Source: Blastococcus sp. HT6-4 (lineage in GTDB: Bacteria; Actinomycetota; Actinomycetes; Mycobacteriales; Geodermatophilaceae). Taken from it: DNA of 64,000 bases. Location: the NCBI RefSeq assembly GCF_039679125.1, contig NZ_CP155551.1:2480001-2544000 (forward strand). Reading direction: 5' to 3'. The first letter of the stretch is position 1. Each line of letters starts with the position of its first letter. Below are positions 51,128 to 59,179 of the stretch, one piece after another. Under the pieces are notes generated by a model. The model was not told the origin of the DNA. It made no database searches and saw only the letters and a program-made list of their open reading frames with translations. The position numbers and the translations under genes are program-made.

Positions 51128-51529
51128 ATGGCGTCCGTCATCCACTACACGATCGCCACCGAGGCCGAGAAGAGCCCCGACTTCCGCCGGGTCCTCTGGA
51201 CCGGCAAGAACACCCAGCTGGTCATCATGACGATCCCGCCGGGCGGGGAGATCGGCGAGGAGACGCACGAGGACATCGACCAGATCCTCACCTTCGTCAG
51301 CGGCATCGGGAAGGCGGTCATCTCCGGCAAGGAGAAGAACGTCGCCCAGGGTGACCTCGTCGTCGTCCCCGCCGGCACCAAGCACAACTTCGTCAACACC
51401 GGCCAGAACCCGCTGGTCCTCTACACCGTCTACGGCCCGCCGGAGCACGCCGACGGCGCGGTGCACAAGACCAAGGAGGAGGCCGACGAGGCCGAGGAGT
51501 CGGGCGAGGACGAGCCGCCGACCTCCTGA
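51128..51529 (+). CDS. Cupin-domain protein
   Basis: A 133-residue single cupin. The metal-binding motif 1 is visible as PPGGEIGEETHEDIDQILTFVSG (with two Glu and one His) and motif 2 as PAGTKHNFVNTG. The C-terminal 25 residues are strongly acidic (KEEADEAEESGEDEPP). GAGAGGAGCG precedes the ATG. Such proteins are common in actinobacteria without a defined substrate. It stands alone between the envelope block and the FAD/Fe-S dehydrogenase; a hairpin follows its stop codon. Confidence 0.88.
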   Translation: MASVIHYTIATEAEKSPDFRRVLWTGKNTQLVIMTIPPGGEIGEETHEDIDQILTFVSGIGKAVISGKEKNVAQGDLVVVPAGTKHNFVNTGQNPLVLYTVYGPPEHADGAVHKTKEEADEAEESGEDEPPTS

Positions 51530-51540
51530 CCGCGCACGCC

Positions 51541-51576
51541 CGTCGGGGCCGCCCTCGCCCGGGGGCGGCTCCGACG
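51541..51576 (+). terminator. Terminator after the cupin gene
   Basis: CGTCGGGGCCGCC pairs with GGCGGCTCCGACG (one G-T pair), 12 bases after the stop codon, with a C-rich/G-rich inner loop. Confidence 0.65.
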
Positions 51577-51796
51577 GCTGTTCCGCCCTGCCGACGGAGA
51601 GTCGTCGGCCGCGCGGGACCGGTATCGAGAGCCGCTGGTTCGTCGTCGGCCAGCGGTCCGGTGGTCTCGGTGGGCGCCGTCCTCCGCATCGCCCGCACGC
51701 TGATGACTCCCGGCCGCGGGGGCGACGTCTGCCGGGAGTTCACCCGGTGAACGGGCCGGGTGGTCGCCGTCCGGGAGCCGACGGGACACTTTCCCC
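51577..51796 (+). promoter_or_regulatory. Upstream region of the FAD/Fe-S dehydrogenase
   Basis: About 220 bases without a supported gene. GACACT at 51785-51790 lies six bases before the ATG without a ribosome site, so a leaderless transcript is possible. Nothing else stands out. Confidence 0.3.
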
Positions 51797-54640
51797 ATGA
51801 CGGCGACCGGCTCCGCACCCGCTCCGCTGGCCACCGACCGCGATCTGGTGGCCGCCCTGCACGCCGCGGGGATCACCGACGTCGACGACTCGGGGCTGGC
51901 CCGCGCCCTCTACTCCTCCGATGCGTCGCTGTACCGGGTCCTGCCGCGCGCCGTCGTCCGGCCGCGTCACCCCGACGAGATCGTGGCCGCCGTGGAGGTG
52001 TGCCGCTCCCTGGGGGTCCCGCTCACCCCGCGCGGCGCCGGCACCTCCATCGCCGGCAACGCGGTGGGCACGGGCGTCGTGCTGGACACCAGCCGGTACC
52101 TGTCCCGGGTGCGCACCGTCGACGCCGAGGCCCGGACCGCGACGATCGACCCCGGCGTGGTCCAGGCGGCGCTGCAGACGGCCACGCGCCCGTACGGGCT
52201 GCGGTTCGGCCCCGATCCCAGCACGCACAACCGCTGCACGGTGGGCGGGATGATCGGCAACAACGCCTGCGGTTCGCGCGCCCTGGGCTACGGCCGGACG
52301 TCGGACAACGTCGTGGCCCTCGACGTGGTCACCGGGGGCGGCGACCGCCTGCAGGTCGGCCCGGGCACCGGTCCGCGGGAGGGCCTGCTCGCCGACCTGC
52401 ACCGGCTGGTCGGGGCTGAGCTGGCCACCATCCGCACCGAGTTCGGCCGCTTCGGCCGGCAGGTGTCGGGCTACTCGCTGGAGCACCTGCTGCCCGAGCG
52501 CGGCTTCGACGTCGCCCGGGCCCTGGTCGGCAGCGAGGGCACCCTCGCCGTCGTCCTCGGCGCCACGGTGCGGCTGGTCACCGACGCGCCGGTGCGCGGC
52601 CTGGTCGTGCTCGGCTACCCCTCGATGGCCGACGCCGCCGACGCGACCCCCGGGCTGCTCCCCCACGAGCCGACCGCCGTCGAGGGGCTCGACCAGCGGA
52701 TCGTGCAGCGGCTGCGCGACGTGCCGGCCGCGGTCGTCCCCGAGCTCCCCCGCGGCGACGGCTGGCTGATCGTGGAGCTGACCGGTGAGACGGTGGCCGA
52801 GGTGGCGGCCAAGGCCCGCGGGGTGCTCGCCGACGCGGCCGCCCTGGACTCCCTCGTCGTCACCGACCCCGCCGAGGCCGCCGCGATCTGGCGGATCCGC
52901 GAGGACGGCGCCGGGCTCGCCGCACGCACCTCCGACGGACGGCCGGCGCACGCGGGCTGGGAGGACGCCGCCGTCCCGGTCGAGCGGCTGGGCGACTACC
53001 TGCGCGGCTTCGAGGCGCTGCTCGACGGCCACGGGCTCCAGGGCGTCCCCTACGGGCACTTCGGCGACGGCTGCGTGCACGTGCGCATCGACTTCCCGTT
53101 CGGTGCCGGCGACGACGGCGGACGCGGTGCCTACCGGGCCTTCGTGGAGGACGCCGCCCGGCTCGTGTCCGGCTACGGGGGCTCGATCTCCGGGGAGCAC
53201 GGCGACGGCCGGGCCCGCAGCGCGCTGCTGCCGCACATGTACTCCCCCGCCGCCCTCTCGCTGTTCGAGCGGGTCAAGGCCCTGTTCGACCCGGCCGACG
53301 TGCTCAACCCCGGGGTGCTCGTGCGCCCGGTGCCGGTCGAGGACGACGTCCGGGTGGCCGCCGCCCCGCGCCGGCGGGAGGGGCTCGCGCTGGCCTACCG
53401 GCACGACGGCGGCGACTTCTCCGCGGCCGTGCACCGCTGCACCGGCGTCGGGAAGTGCCGGGCCGACCTGCAGTCCTCCGGCGGCGTCATGTGCCCGTCC
53501 TGGCCGGCCACCCGGGAGGAGAAGGACACCACGCGGGGCCGGGCCCGCGTGCTGCAGGAGATGCTGGCGCCGGGCGGCCCGGTGCGCGACTGGCGCGCCC
53601 CCGAGGTGCACGAGGCCCTCGACCTCTGCCTGTCCTGCAAGGGCTGCTCGTCCGACTGCCCCACCGGGGTGGACATGGCCTCCTACAAGGCCGAGGTGCT
53701 GCACCAGTCCTACCGGCGGCGGCTGCGCCCGCGCGCGCACTACACGCTGGGCCGGCTGCCGTTCTGGTCCGACCTGGTGGCCCGGGCCCCGCGCCTGGTC
53801 AACGCGATGCTCGGCTCGGCGCTGGTCGGCTCCCTGGCCAAGTGGAGCGCGGGCATCGACCAGCGCCGCTCGGTGCCGACGTTCGCCCCCCGCACCTTCC
53901 GCCAGCTGTGGGCCGACCGGGCCGAGACCGGCGACGGGCCGCGGGTCGCGCTGTGGGTCGATTCGTTCACCGACCACTTCGCACCGGAGGTGGCGTCGGC
54001 CGCCGCGCGGGTGCTCACCGACGCCGGCTACCGCGTCGAGGTACCCGGCGCCGACACCTGCTGCGGGCTGACCTGGATCACCACCGGACAGCTCGACGCC
54101 GCGCGGCGCATCCTCGGTGGCACGGTGCGCGCCCTGGCGCCGATGGCGGCGGCCGGCGTCCCCATCGTCGGCATCGAGCCGTCCTGCACGGCCGTGCTGC
54201 GCAGCGAGGCGCTGGAGCTGGTCGGCGGCCCGGACGCCGAGCGGGTCGCCGCGGCCACCCGGACGCTCGCCGAGGTCCTCGCCGACACCCCCGGCTGGAC
54301 GCCGCCGGCGCTCGACGGGCTGCAGGTCGTCGCCCAGCCGCACTGCCACCACGCCTCGGTGCTCGGCTGGTCGGCCGACGCGCGCCTCCTCGAGCGCGCG
54401 GGTGCCCGGGTGACGCGGCTCGGCGGCTGCTGCGGGCTCGCCGGCAACTGGGGGGTCGAGCGCGGCCACCACGACGTCTCGGTCGCGGTCGCCGAGCAGC
54501 AGCTGCTCCCCGCCGTGCGCGACCTGCCCGACGGCGCCGTCGTGGTGGCCGACGGCTTCTCCTGCCGGACCCAGCTCGACCAGCTGGCCGGCCGGCGCGG
54601 CAAGCACCTCGCCGAGCTGCTGGCGGAGCGGCTCGGCTGA
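51797..54640 (+). CDS. FAD/Fe-S D-2-hydroxyacid dehydrogenase (YdiJ-like, GlcD-GlcF fusion)
   Basis: A 947-residue fusion. Residues about 45-260 form the FAD-binding domain (TPRGAGTSIAGNAVG, GGMIGNNACGSRALGYG); about 265-515 the FAD-linked oxidase C-terminal domain (GHFGDGCVHVRIDF, SGEHGDGRARS). Then a ferredoxin-like part with CTGVGKC, CPSW and CLSCKGCSSDCPTG cysteines for 4Fe-4S clusters, and two CCG domains (TCCGLTW, GGCCGLAGNWG). Enzymes of this build oxidise D-2-hydroxyglutarate or D-lactate and pass electrons to quinone or another acceptor. The substrate is uncertain. It is followed after 16 bases by an antiporter regulator. Confidence 0.9.
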   Translation: MTATGSAPAPLATDRDLVAALHAAGITDVDDSGLARALYSSDASLYRVLPRAVVRPRHPDEIVAAVEVCRSLGVPLTPRGAGTSIAGNAVGTGVVLDTSRYLSRVRTVDAEARTATIDPGVVQAALQTATRPYGLRFGPDPSTHNRCTVGGMIGNNACGSRALGYGRTSDNVVALDVVTGGGDRLQVGPGTGPREGLLADLHRLVGAELATIRTEFGRFGRQVSGYSLEHLLPERGFDVARALVGSEGTLAVVLGATVRLVTDAPVRGLVVLGYPSMADAADATPGLLPHEPTAVEGLDQRIVQRLRDVPAAVVPELPRGDGWLIVELTGETVAEVAAKARGVLADAAALDSLVVTDPAEAAAIWRIREDGAGLAARTSDGRPAHAGWEDAAVPVERLGDYLRGFEALLDGHGLQGVPYGHFGDGCVHVRIDFPFGAGDDGGRGAYRAFVEDAARLVSGYGGSISGEHGDGRARSALLPHMYSPAALSLFERVKALFDPADVLNPGVLVRPVPVEDDVRVAAAPRRREGLALAYRHDGGDFSAAVHRCTGVGKCRADLQSSGGVMCPSWPATREEKDTTRGRARVLQEMLAPGGPVRDWRAPEVHEALDLCLSCKGCSSDCPTGVDMASYKAEVLHQSYRRRLRPRAHYTLGRLPFWSDLVARAPRLVNAMLGSALVGSLAKWSAGIDQRRSVPTFAPRTFRQLWADRAETGDGPRVALWVDSFTDHFAPEVASAAARVLTDAGYRVEVPGADTCCGLTWITTGQLDAARRILGGTVRALAPMAAAGVPIVGIEPSCTAVLRSEALELVGGPDAERVAAATRTLAEVLADTPGWTPPALDGLQVVAQPHCHHASVLGWSADARLLERAGARVTRLGGCCGLAGNWGVERGHHDVSVAVAEQQLLPAVRDLPDGAVVVADGFSCRTQLDQLAGRRGKHLAELLAERLG

Positions 54641-54656
54641 GGGCGGGTCTGCGACG

Positions 54657-55151
54657 ATGCCGGACGTGGAGCTCGAGGAGACCCTGCTGCCCGGTGTGGG
54701 CGTCCGGTACCAGATGCGCACCCGGTCGGGCCAGGTGCTCGGCATCGTCGTGCAGCGGGAGGGCGGCGCCGAGATCGCGGTGTTCGACCGGCGCGACCCC
54801 GACCAGGCGCGGGAGACGTTCCGGCTCGATGCCGAGGAGGTGGATGCCCTGGCCGAGGTGCTTGGCGCCCCCCGGCTGACCCAGCGGTTCGCCGACCTGT
54901 CCCGCGAGGTGCCCGGGCTGGAGTCGGCCCGGATCACCGTGCGCGAGGGCTCCCCGTTCGCCGGCCGGACCCTCGGTGACACCCGGGCCCGCACGCTCAC
55001 CGGCTGCTCGGTGGTCGCGATCGTCCGCGGTGCCGACGTCGTCCCGTCGCCGTCCCCCGGGGACCCGCTGTCCGCCGGCGACGTCCTGGTCGCGATCGGC
55101 TCGGCGGCCGGACTGGAGCAGCTGGACCGGCGGCTCGCCGGCCGGGAGTAG
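54657..55151 (+). CDS. KhtT-like antiporter regulatory subunit (TrkA-C domain)
   Basis: A 164-residue cytoplasmic protein: an N-terminal domain (VELEETLLPGVGVRYQMRTRSG) as in KhtT, and a C-terminal RCK-C/TrkA-C domain (ITVREGSPFAGRTLGDTRAR, SAGDVLVAIGSAAGLEQLDRRL). In Bacillus, KhtT controls the K+/H+ antiporter KhtU, and its TrkA-C domain binds c-di-AMP. That link is notable because this window also carries a c-di-AMP riboswitch. The antiporter gene follows after five bases. Confidence 0.88.
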   Translation: MPDVELEETLLPGVGVRYQMRTRSGQVLGIVVQREGGAEIAVFDRRDPDQARETFRLDAEEVDALAEVLGAPRLTQRFADLSREVPGLESARITVREGSPFAGRTLGDTRARTLTGCSVVAIVRGADVVPSPSPGDPLSAGDVLVAIGSAAGLEQLDRRLAGRE

Positions 55152-55156
55152 CCCGC

Positions 55157-56323
55157 GTGGACCACGTCGCCGCGCTGCTGCTCGAGCTGGGCCTGCTCTT
55201 CCTCGGCCTCTCGGCGCTCGGGCTGCTCGCCCGGCGGCTGGGACTCTCCCCCATCCCGTTCATCCTCCTGGCCGCGCTGGCGGTCGGTGAGGGCGGCGTC
55301 GTGCCGCTGGCGAACGCCACACCGTTCCTGGAGGCGGCCGCGGAGATCGGCGTCGTCCTCCTGCTGCTCACCCTGGGGCTGGAGTTCTCCTCCACCGAGC
55401 TGTTCACCTCGCTGCGCCGGCACACGCCCTCGGGCCTCGTCGACCTGCTACTCAACGGGCCACCCGGCTTCGTCGCCGGGCTGCTGCTGGGGCTGCCCTG
55501 GCAGGGCGCGCTCGCGCTGGCCGGGGTCACGTACATCTCGTCCTCGGGCATCATCGCGCGGCTGCTCGGCGACCTGGGGCGGCTGGCCAACCGCGAGACC
55601 CCGGCGGTGCTGTCGGTGCTGGTGCTCGAGGACCTCGCGATGGCGCTGTTCCTGCCGCTGCTGGTCGTGGCGCTCGCCGGTCAGGGCCCGATGTCGGCCG
55701 TCGCCGGGGTCGGGCTCGCCGTCGGCGCCGTGCTGGTGGTGCTGCTGGCGGCGCAGCGGCACGGCCACCGGCTCGGCAGGCTGCTCAGCCACGACGACGA
55801 CGAGCAGGTCATGCTCCGGCTCATCGGGCTCACGCTGCTCGTCGCCGGGGCGGCCCAGGCGATGGGCGCCTCGGCGGCGGTGGGCGCGTTCCTGGTCGGG
55901 CTCGCGCTCCCGGCGTCCTTCGCGGAGCGGGCACGGGCGATCCTCGGCCCGCTGCGCGACCTGTTCGCGGCCACGTTCTTCGTCGCCTTCGGCCTGGCCA
56001 CCGATCCGGCGGCCATCCTGCCCGTGCTGCCCGCCGCCCTGGCGCTGGCCGCGGTCACCACCGTCACCAAGATCGGCACCGGGTGGTTCGCGGCCAAGCG
56101 GGACGGCGTCGCCGTCCCGGGGCGGCTGCGCGCCGGCACCGCGCTCGTGGCCCGCGGGGAGTTCTCGATCGTGATCGCCGGGCTGGCGGTCGCCGCGGGG
56201 ATCCCGGCGGTCGGGCCGGTCGCCACGGGCTACGTGCTGGTCCTCGCGGTCAGCGGACCGGTGCTCACCCGCTTCGTGGAGCCGCTGACCGGCCGGATGC
56301 TGCGCCGCGCGGCCCCCGTTTGA
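55157..56323 (+). CDS. CPA2 cation/proton antiporter, KhtU-like
   Basis: A 388-residue membrane protein with about 12 helices and no cytoplasmic RCK domain of its own. Family features include EIGVVLLLLTLGLEFSS, TYISSSGIIARLLGDLGRLANRE, VLVLEDLAMALFLPLL (acidic transport residues) and ALVARGEFSIVIAGLAV. It likely exports K+ or Na+ in exchange for protons, with the preceding KhtT-like protein as its gate. The GTG start is five bases after the KhtT gene. Confidence 0.88.
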   Translation: MDHVAALLLELGLLFLGLSALGLLARRLGLSPIPFILLAALAVGEGGVVPLANATPFLEAAAEIGVVLLLLTLGLEFSSTELFTSLRRHTPSGLVDLLLNGPPGFVAGLLLGLPWQGALALAGVTYISSSGIIARLLGDLGRLANRETPAVLSVLVLEDLAMALFLPLLVVALAGQGPMSAVAGVGLAVGAVLVVLLAAQRHGHRLGRLLSHDDDEQVMLRLIGLTLLVAGAAQAMGASAAVGAFLVGLALPASFAERARAILGPLRDLFAATFFVAFGLATDPAAILPVLPAALALAAVTTVTKIGTGWFAAKRDGVAVPGRLRAGTALVARGEFSIVIAGLAVAAGIPAVGPVATGYVLVLAVSGPVLTRFVEPLTGRMLRRAAPV

Positions 56324-56329
56324 GCGGCC

Positions 56330-56953
56330 TCAGGCCGCGGCGTCGTCCCGCCGGGTCCGCGCCGCGGTCAGCACGTACGGCGTCAGCACCTCGGCGATGC
56401 GGGCGTAACCGGCCGACGACGGGTGGAACCGGTCGGCGGAGAACAGCGCCGGGTCGGCCACGAAGGCCCGCGCCACCTCGTCCGCCACCGGCGCCACCGT
56501 CGCGCCGCCGGTGGTGGCCACGTGCGCCTGCCGCTGCTGCAGGAGCGCGCAGGCCCCGCGCACCAGGGCGCGCAGCGCCGGGGGCACGAACGGGACCATC
56601 GACATGTCCGGAGCCGGCACGACGACGACGTCGGTGCCGCCGGCCCGCAGCGCGGTCACCGCCGCCGTCAGCGCGGCGGCGGCCTGCTCGACCGGCACGA
56701 ACCGGGCGAGGTCGTTGGCCCCGACGACGACGACGGCGAGGCCGGCCGACAGGGGCAGCGCCCGCCGCACCTGGTCGGCCAGGCCGGCCGAGACGGCACC
56801 GGGGACGGCGAGGACGTGCAGGTCGACGTCGAACCCGTCGTCGGTCAGCGCGCGGACCAGCCGCGGCCCGAGGGCGTCGGAGGGGCGGGCGGCGCCGGTA
56901 CCGAAGGCGAGCGAGTCACCGAGGACGGCGAGGCGGAGCGGAGTGCGGACCAC
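56330..56953 (-). CDS. SGNH/GDSL hydrolase
   Basis: A 207-residue hydrolase. Block I LAVLGDSLAFGTGA has the catalytic serine; block III VVVVGANDLARFV has the oxyanion Asn; the C-terminal DRFHPSSAGYARIAEVL has the Asp-His pair. No signal peptide is evident, so it is probably cytoplasmic. It would be an esterase or lipase of unknown substrate. The GTG at 56953 starts right before block I. It is convergent with the antiporter gene with only six bases between stops, and lies downstream of the enoyl-CoA hydratase. Confidence 0.87.
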   Translation of the reverse strand: MVRTPLRLAVLGDSLAFGTGAARPSDALGPRLVRALTDDGFDVDLHVLAVPGAVSAGLADQVRRALPLSAGLAVVVVGANDLARFVPVEQAAAALTAAVTALRAGGTDVVVVPAPDMSMVPFVPPALRALVRGACALLQQRQAHVATTGGATVAPVADEVARAFVADPALFSADRFHPSSAGYARIAEVLTPYVLTAARTRRDDAAA

Positions 56954-56990
56954 GCCCGGTGCAACGACCGGGGGCGACCCGCTATGCCGC

Positions 56991-57755
56991 TCAGCGACCG
57001 CGCCACGCCGGGGGCCGCCGCTCGGCGAACGCGGTCGACCCCTCCCGGGCGTCCTCCGAGGCGAACACCGGCCGCACCACCTCGTCCTGGCGGTCCCACG
57101 CCTCCTCGGCACCCCAGGACGGCGCGGACAGCACGACCTGCTTGGTGGCGGCGACGGCGAGCGGCCCGTTGGCGGCGATGACCTCGGCGAGCGCGAGCGC
57201 GGCGTCCAGCGCCGCCCCCTCGTCGACGAGACGGTTGACCAGGCCCACCGCGGTGGCGCGCTCGGCGTCCATCGGCTCACCGGTGAGCAGCATCTCCAGC
57301 GCCACGGCGCGCGGCACCCGCTGCGGCAGGAGCAGGGCCGCCCCGCCGGCGGCGACCAGCGACCGCTTCACCTCCGGGACGCCGAAGCGCGCCGTCCGCG
57401 CGGCGACGACCAGGTCGCAGGCGAGGACCAGCTCGAAACCGCCGGCCAGCGCCCACCCCTCGACGGCCGCGATCAACGGCTTGCGCGGCGGCGTGCGGGT
57501 GATGCCGCACAGGCCCCGGCCCTCGACGGACGGGCTCTCGCCGCGGAGGAACGCCTTGAGGTCCATGCCCGACGAGAAGGTGCCACCCGCACCGGTGAGG
57601 ATCCCGGCGCGCAGCTCGCCGTCGGCGTCCATCTCGTCCACGGCGGCGGCCACCGCCCGGGCGACGTCGGCGTCGAGCGCGTTCCGCGCCTCCGGCCGGT
57701 TGATCGTGATCACCTGGACCGCACCGCGGCGCTCCACCAGGACGGACTCGGGCAC
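56991..57755 (-). CDS. Enoyl-CoA hydratase/isomerase family protein
   Basis: A 254-residue crotonase-fold protein: VITINRPEARNALDADV at the N-terminus, oxyanion-hole segment AGGTFSSGMDLKAFL, the second oxyanion region AVEGWALAGGFELVLACDLVVAA with a glutamate, and PEVKRSLVAAGGAALLLP. It hydrates or isomerises an acyl-CoA. In EGW, FEL and the EV after FGVP, one of the usual catalytic glutamates seems present, but the precise reaction cannot be told. A terminator separates it from the SDR upstream, so it has its own promoter. Confidence 0.88.
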   Translation of the reverse strand: MPESVLVERRGAVQVITINRPEARNALDADVARAVAAAVDEMDADGELRAGILTGAGGTFSSGMDLKAFLRGESPSVEGRGLCGITRTPPRKPLIAAVEGWALAGGFELVLACDLVVAARTARFGVPEVKRSLVAAGGAALLLPQRVPRAVALEMLLTGEPMDAERATAVGLVNRLVDEGAALDAALALAEVIAANGPLAVAATKQVVLSAPSWGAEEAWDRQDEVVRPVFASEDAREGSTAFAERRPPAWRGR

Positions 57756-57782
57756 GGTTCCTCCAACGGGTGCGGGAACGGA

Positions 57783-57819
57783 ACGGGGCCGGGCCGCCGG
57801 TACGGCTGCCCGGCCCCGT
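57783..57819 (-). terminator. Terminator after the SDR gene
   Basis: A 12-base perfect stem (ACGGGGCCGGGC with GCCCGGCCCCGT) and 13-base loop follow the SDR stop by 20 bases and precede the hydratase start. Confidence 0.7.
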
Positions 57820-57839
57820 GACGTACTGGGGGTGCTGCC

Positions 57840-58616
57840 TCAGGCCTTCGGGCCGCCGGCGGCGTAGACCACCTGGCCGGACACGAATCCGGCGCCCTCG
57901 CTGACGAAGAACGACACCAGGTGCGCGATGTCCTCCGGCTTGCCGGTGCGGGCGACCGGGATCTGCGAGGCCGCGCCCTTGATGAAGTCGTCGAACGGGA
58001 TGCCCATGCGGTCGGCCGTCGCCTTGGTCATCTCCGTCTCGATGAAGCCCGGGGCGATGGCGTTGGCGGTGACGCCGAACTTGCCCAGCTCGATGGCGAG
58101 GGTCTTGGTGAAGCCCTGCAGGCCGGCCTTGGCCGTCGAGTAGTTGGCCTGGCCGCGGTTGCCCAGCGCCGAGGTGCTGGACAGGTTGACGATGCGACCC
58201 CACTTCTGGTCGATCATGTGCTTCTGGGCGGCCCGGGTCATGAGGAAGGCGCCGCGCAGGTGCACGTTCATGACGATGTCCCAGTCGGACTCGCTCATCT
58301 TGAACAGCATGTTGTCGCGCAGGACGCCGGCATTGTTGACCAGCACGGTCGGGGCGCCGAGCTCGCTCGCGATGCGCGCGACGGCCGCCTCCACCTGCTC
58401 GGAGTCGCTGACGTCCGCCCCGACGGCCAGCGCGCGGCCGCCTGCGGCCTCGATCTGCTCGACGGTGCTCTTGGCCTGCCCCTCGTCCAGGTCCAGGACG
58501 GCGACGGCGAAGCCGTCCTGGGCCAGCCGCAGCGCGGTCGCCGCGCCGATGCCACGGGCCGCGCCGGTCACGATGGCCACGCGGGACGGTGCCCCCGTGG
58601 TGCCTGCCTCGCTCAT
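57840..58616 (-). CDS. FabG-like 3-oxoacyl reductase (SDR)
   Basis: A 258-residue classical SDR: VAIVTGAARGIGAATALRLA for cofactor binding, ADVSDSEQV, NNAGVLRDNMLFKM, catalytic serine in VNLSSTSA and YSTAKAGLQG (YxxxK), then IAPGFIETEMT. It would reduce a 3-oxoacyl-CoA/ACP or oxidise a hydroxyacyl-CoA. The ATG at 58616 has AAGGGAACGAC just upstream, which supports independent initiation, although the frame is open from the upstream kinase without a stop codon. Its neighbour, the enoyl-CoA hydratase, acts on related substrates but is separated by a terminator. Confidence 0.9.
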   Translation of the reverse strand: MSEAGTTGAPSRVAIVTGAARGIGAATALRLAQDGFAVAVLDLDEGQAKSTVEQIEAAGGRALAVGADVSDSEQVEAAVARIASELGAPTVLVNNAGVLRDNMLFKMSESDWDIVMNVHLRGAFLMTRAAQKHMIDQKWGRIVNLSSTSALGNRGQANYSTAKAGLQGFTKTLAIELGKFGVTANAIAPGFIETEMTKATADRMGIPFDDFIKGAASQIPVARTGKPEDIAHLVSFFVSEGAGFVSGQVVYAAGGPKA

Positions 58617-59144
58617 GTCGTTCCCTTCGTCTCGGATGCCGGCGGCAACCGGGGCGGAAGGCCCCGGCGCGCGGCGAGCTGCGCCCGACACGTTACGGCC
58701 GCCGGTCGAGGCGCCGGTCACAAGGTCCGGTGGCGGGCCGGGCGGCCCCCCGTCGACCACCTCGACGTGCGCGAAGCCCTCGGCGGTGGACGGCGGGACG
58801 AGCCGCGCCCGGGTCGCGAGCACGCCGACCAGCGGTACCCGTGCCCGGCCCGTGCGGCCGGCGTTGCGGGCCAGGCAGACCTCCGGCGGGGTGGCGAACC
58901 AGACCGCCCGCACCGGCACCCCCGCCTGCCGGGCCAGGGCGACCAGCGCCGCCCGGTCGTCCGGCGACGGGTTGGTGTTGTCGACGACGACGCTCCGCCC
59001 CTCGGCCAGGAGCTCGGCGACCACCCGCTGCTGACGGGCCTCGCGACGCCGGGCGTTGGGCCAGTGGTCCTTGCTCACCACGGCGTGCGTGGCCGCCAGG
59101 TGCCGCCGGACCCACGTGCTCTTCCCGCTGCCCTGCAGACCCAC
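57840..59144 (-). CDS. P-loop kinase (AAA_33 type) in continuous frame with the SDR
   Basis: The first about 140 residues are a small nucleotide kinase-like ATPase: GLQGSGKSTW (Walker A), VSKDHWPNARRREARQQRVV, GRSVVVDNTNPSPDDRAALVALARQAGVPVRAVWF in pieces, CLARNAGRTGRARVPLVGV. The fold normally has a beta-strand before the P-loop; here ELVVLV lies upstream of GTG 59144, so CTG 59156, behind GGGGCAGGAA, may be the true start. No stop codon separates this domain from the SDR; a 40-residue Gly/Pro/Ala linker leads into it. Either a 434-438 residue fusion is made, or the kinase carries the SDR as a tail and the SDR is also initiated internally. Confidence 0.65.
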   Translation of the reverse strand: MGLQGSGKSTWVRRHLAATHAVVSKDHWPNARRREARQQRVVAELLAEGRSVVVDNTNPSPDDRAALVALARQAGVPVRAVWFATPPEVCLARNAGRTGRARVPLVGVLATRARLVPPSTAEGFAHVEVVDGGPPGPPPDLVTGASTGGRNVSGAARRAPGPSAPVAAGIRDEGNDMSEAGTTGAPSRVAIVTGAARGIGAATALRLAQDGFAVAVLDLDEGQAKSTVEQIEAAGGRALAVGADVSDSEQVEAAVARIASELGAPTVLVNNAGVLRDNMLFKMSESDWDIVMNVHLRGAFLMTRAAQKHMIDQKWGRIVNLSSTSALGNRGQANYSTAKAGLQGFTKTLAIELGKFGVTANAIAPGFIETEMTKATADRMGIPFDDFIKGAASQIPVARTGKPEDIAHLVSFFVSEGAGFVSGQVVYAAGGPKA

Positions 59145-59179
59145 GAGGACGACCAGTTCCTGCCCCGGGCCGGTGCAGC

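Noticed and set aside
51740-55423. A 1227-codon minus-strand frame
   Set aside because: Antisense shadow of the FAD/Fe-S dehydrogenase and KhtT-like genes, which have complete domains and cluster cysteines.
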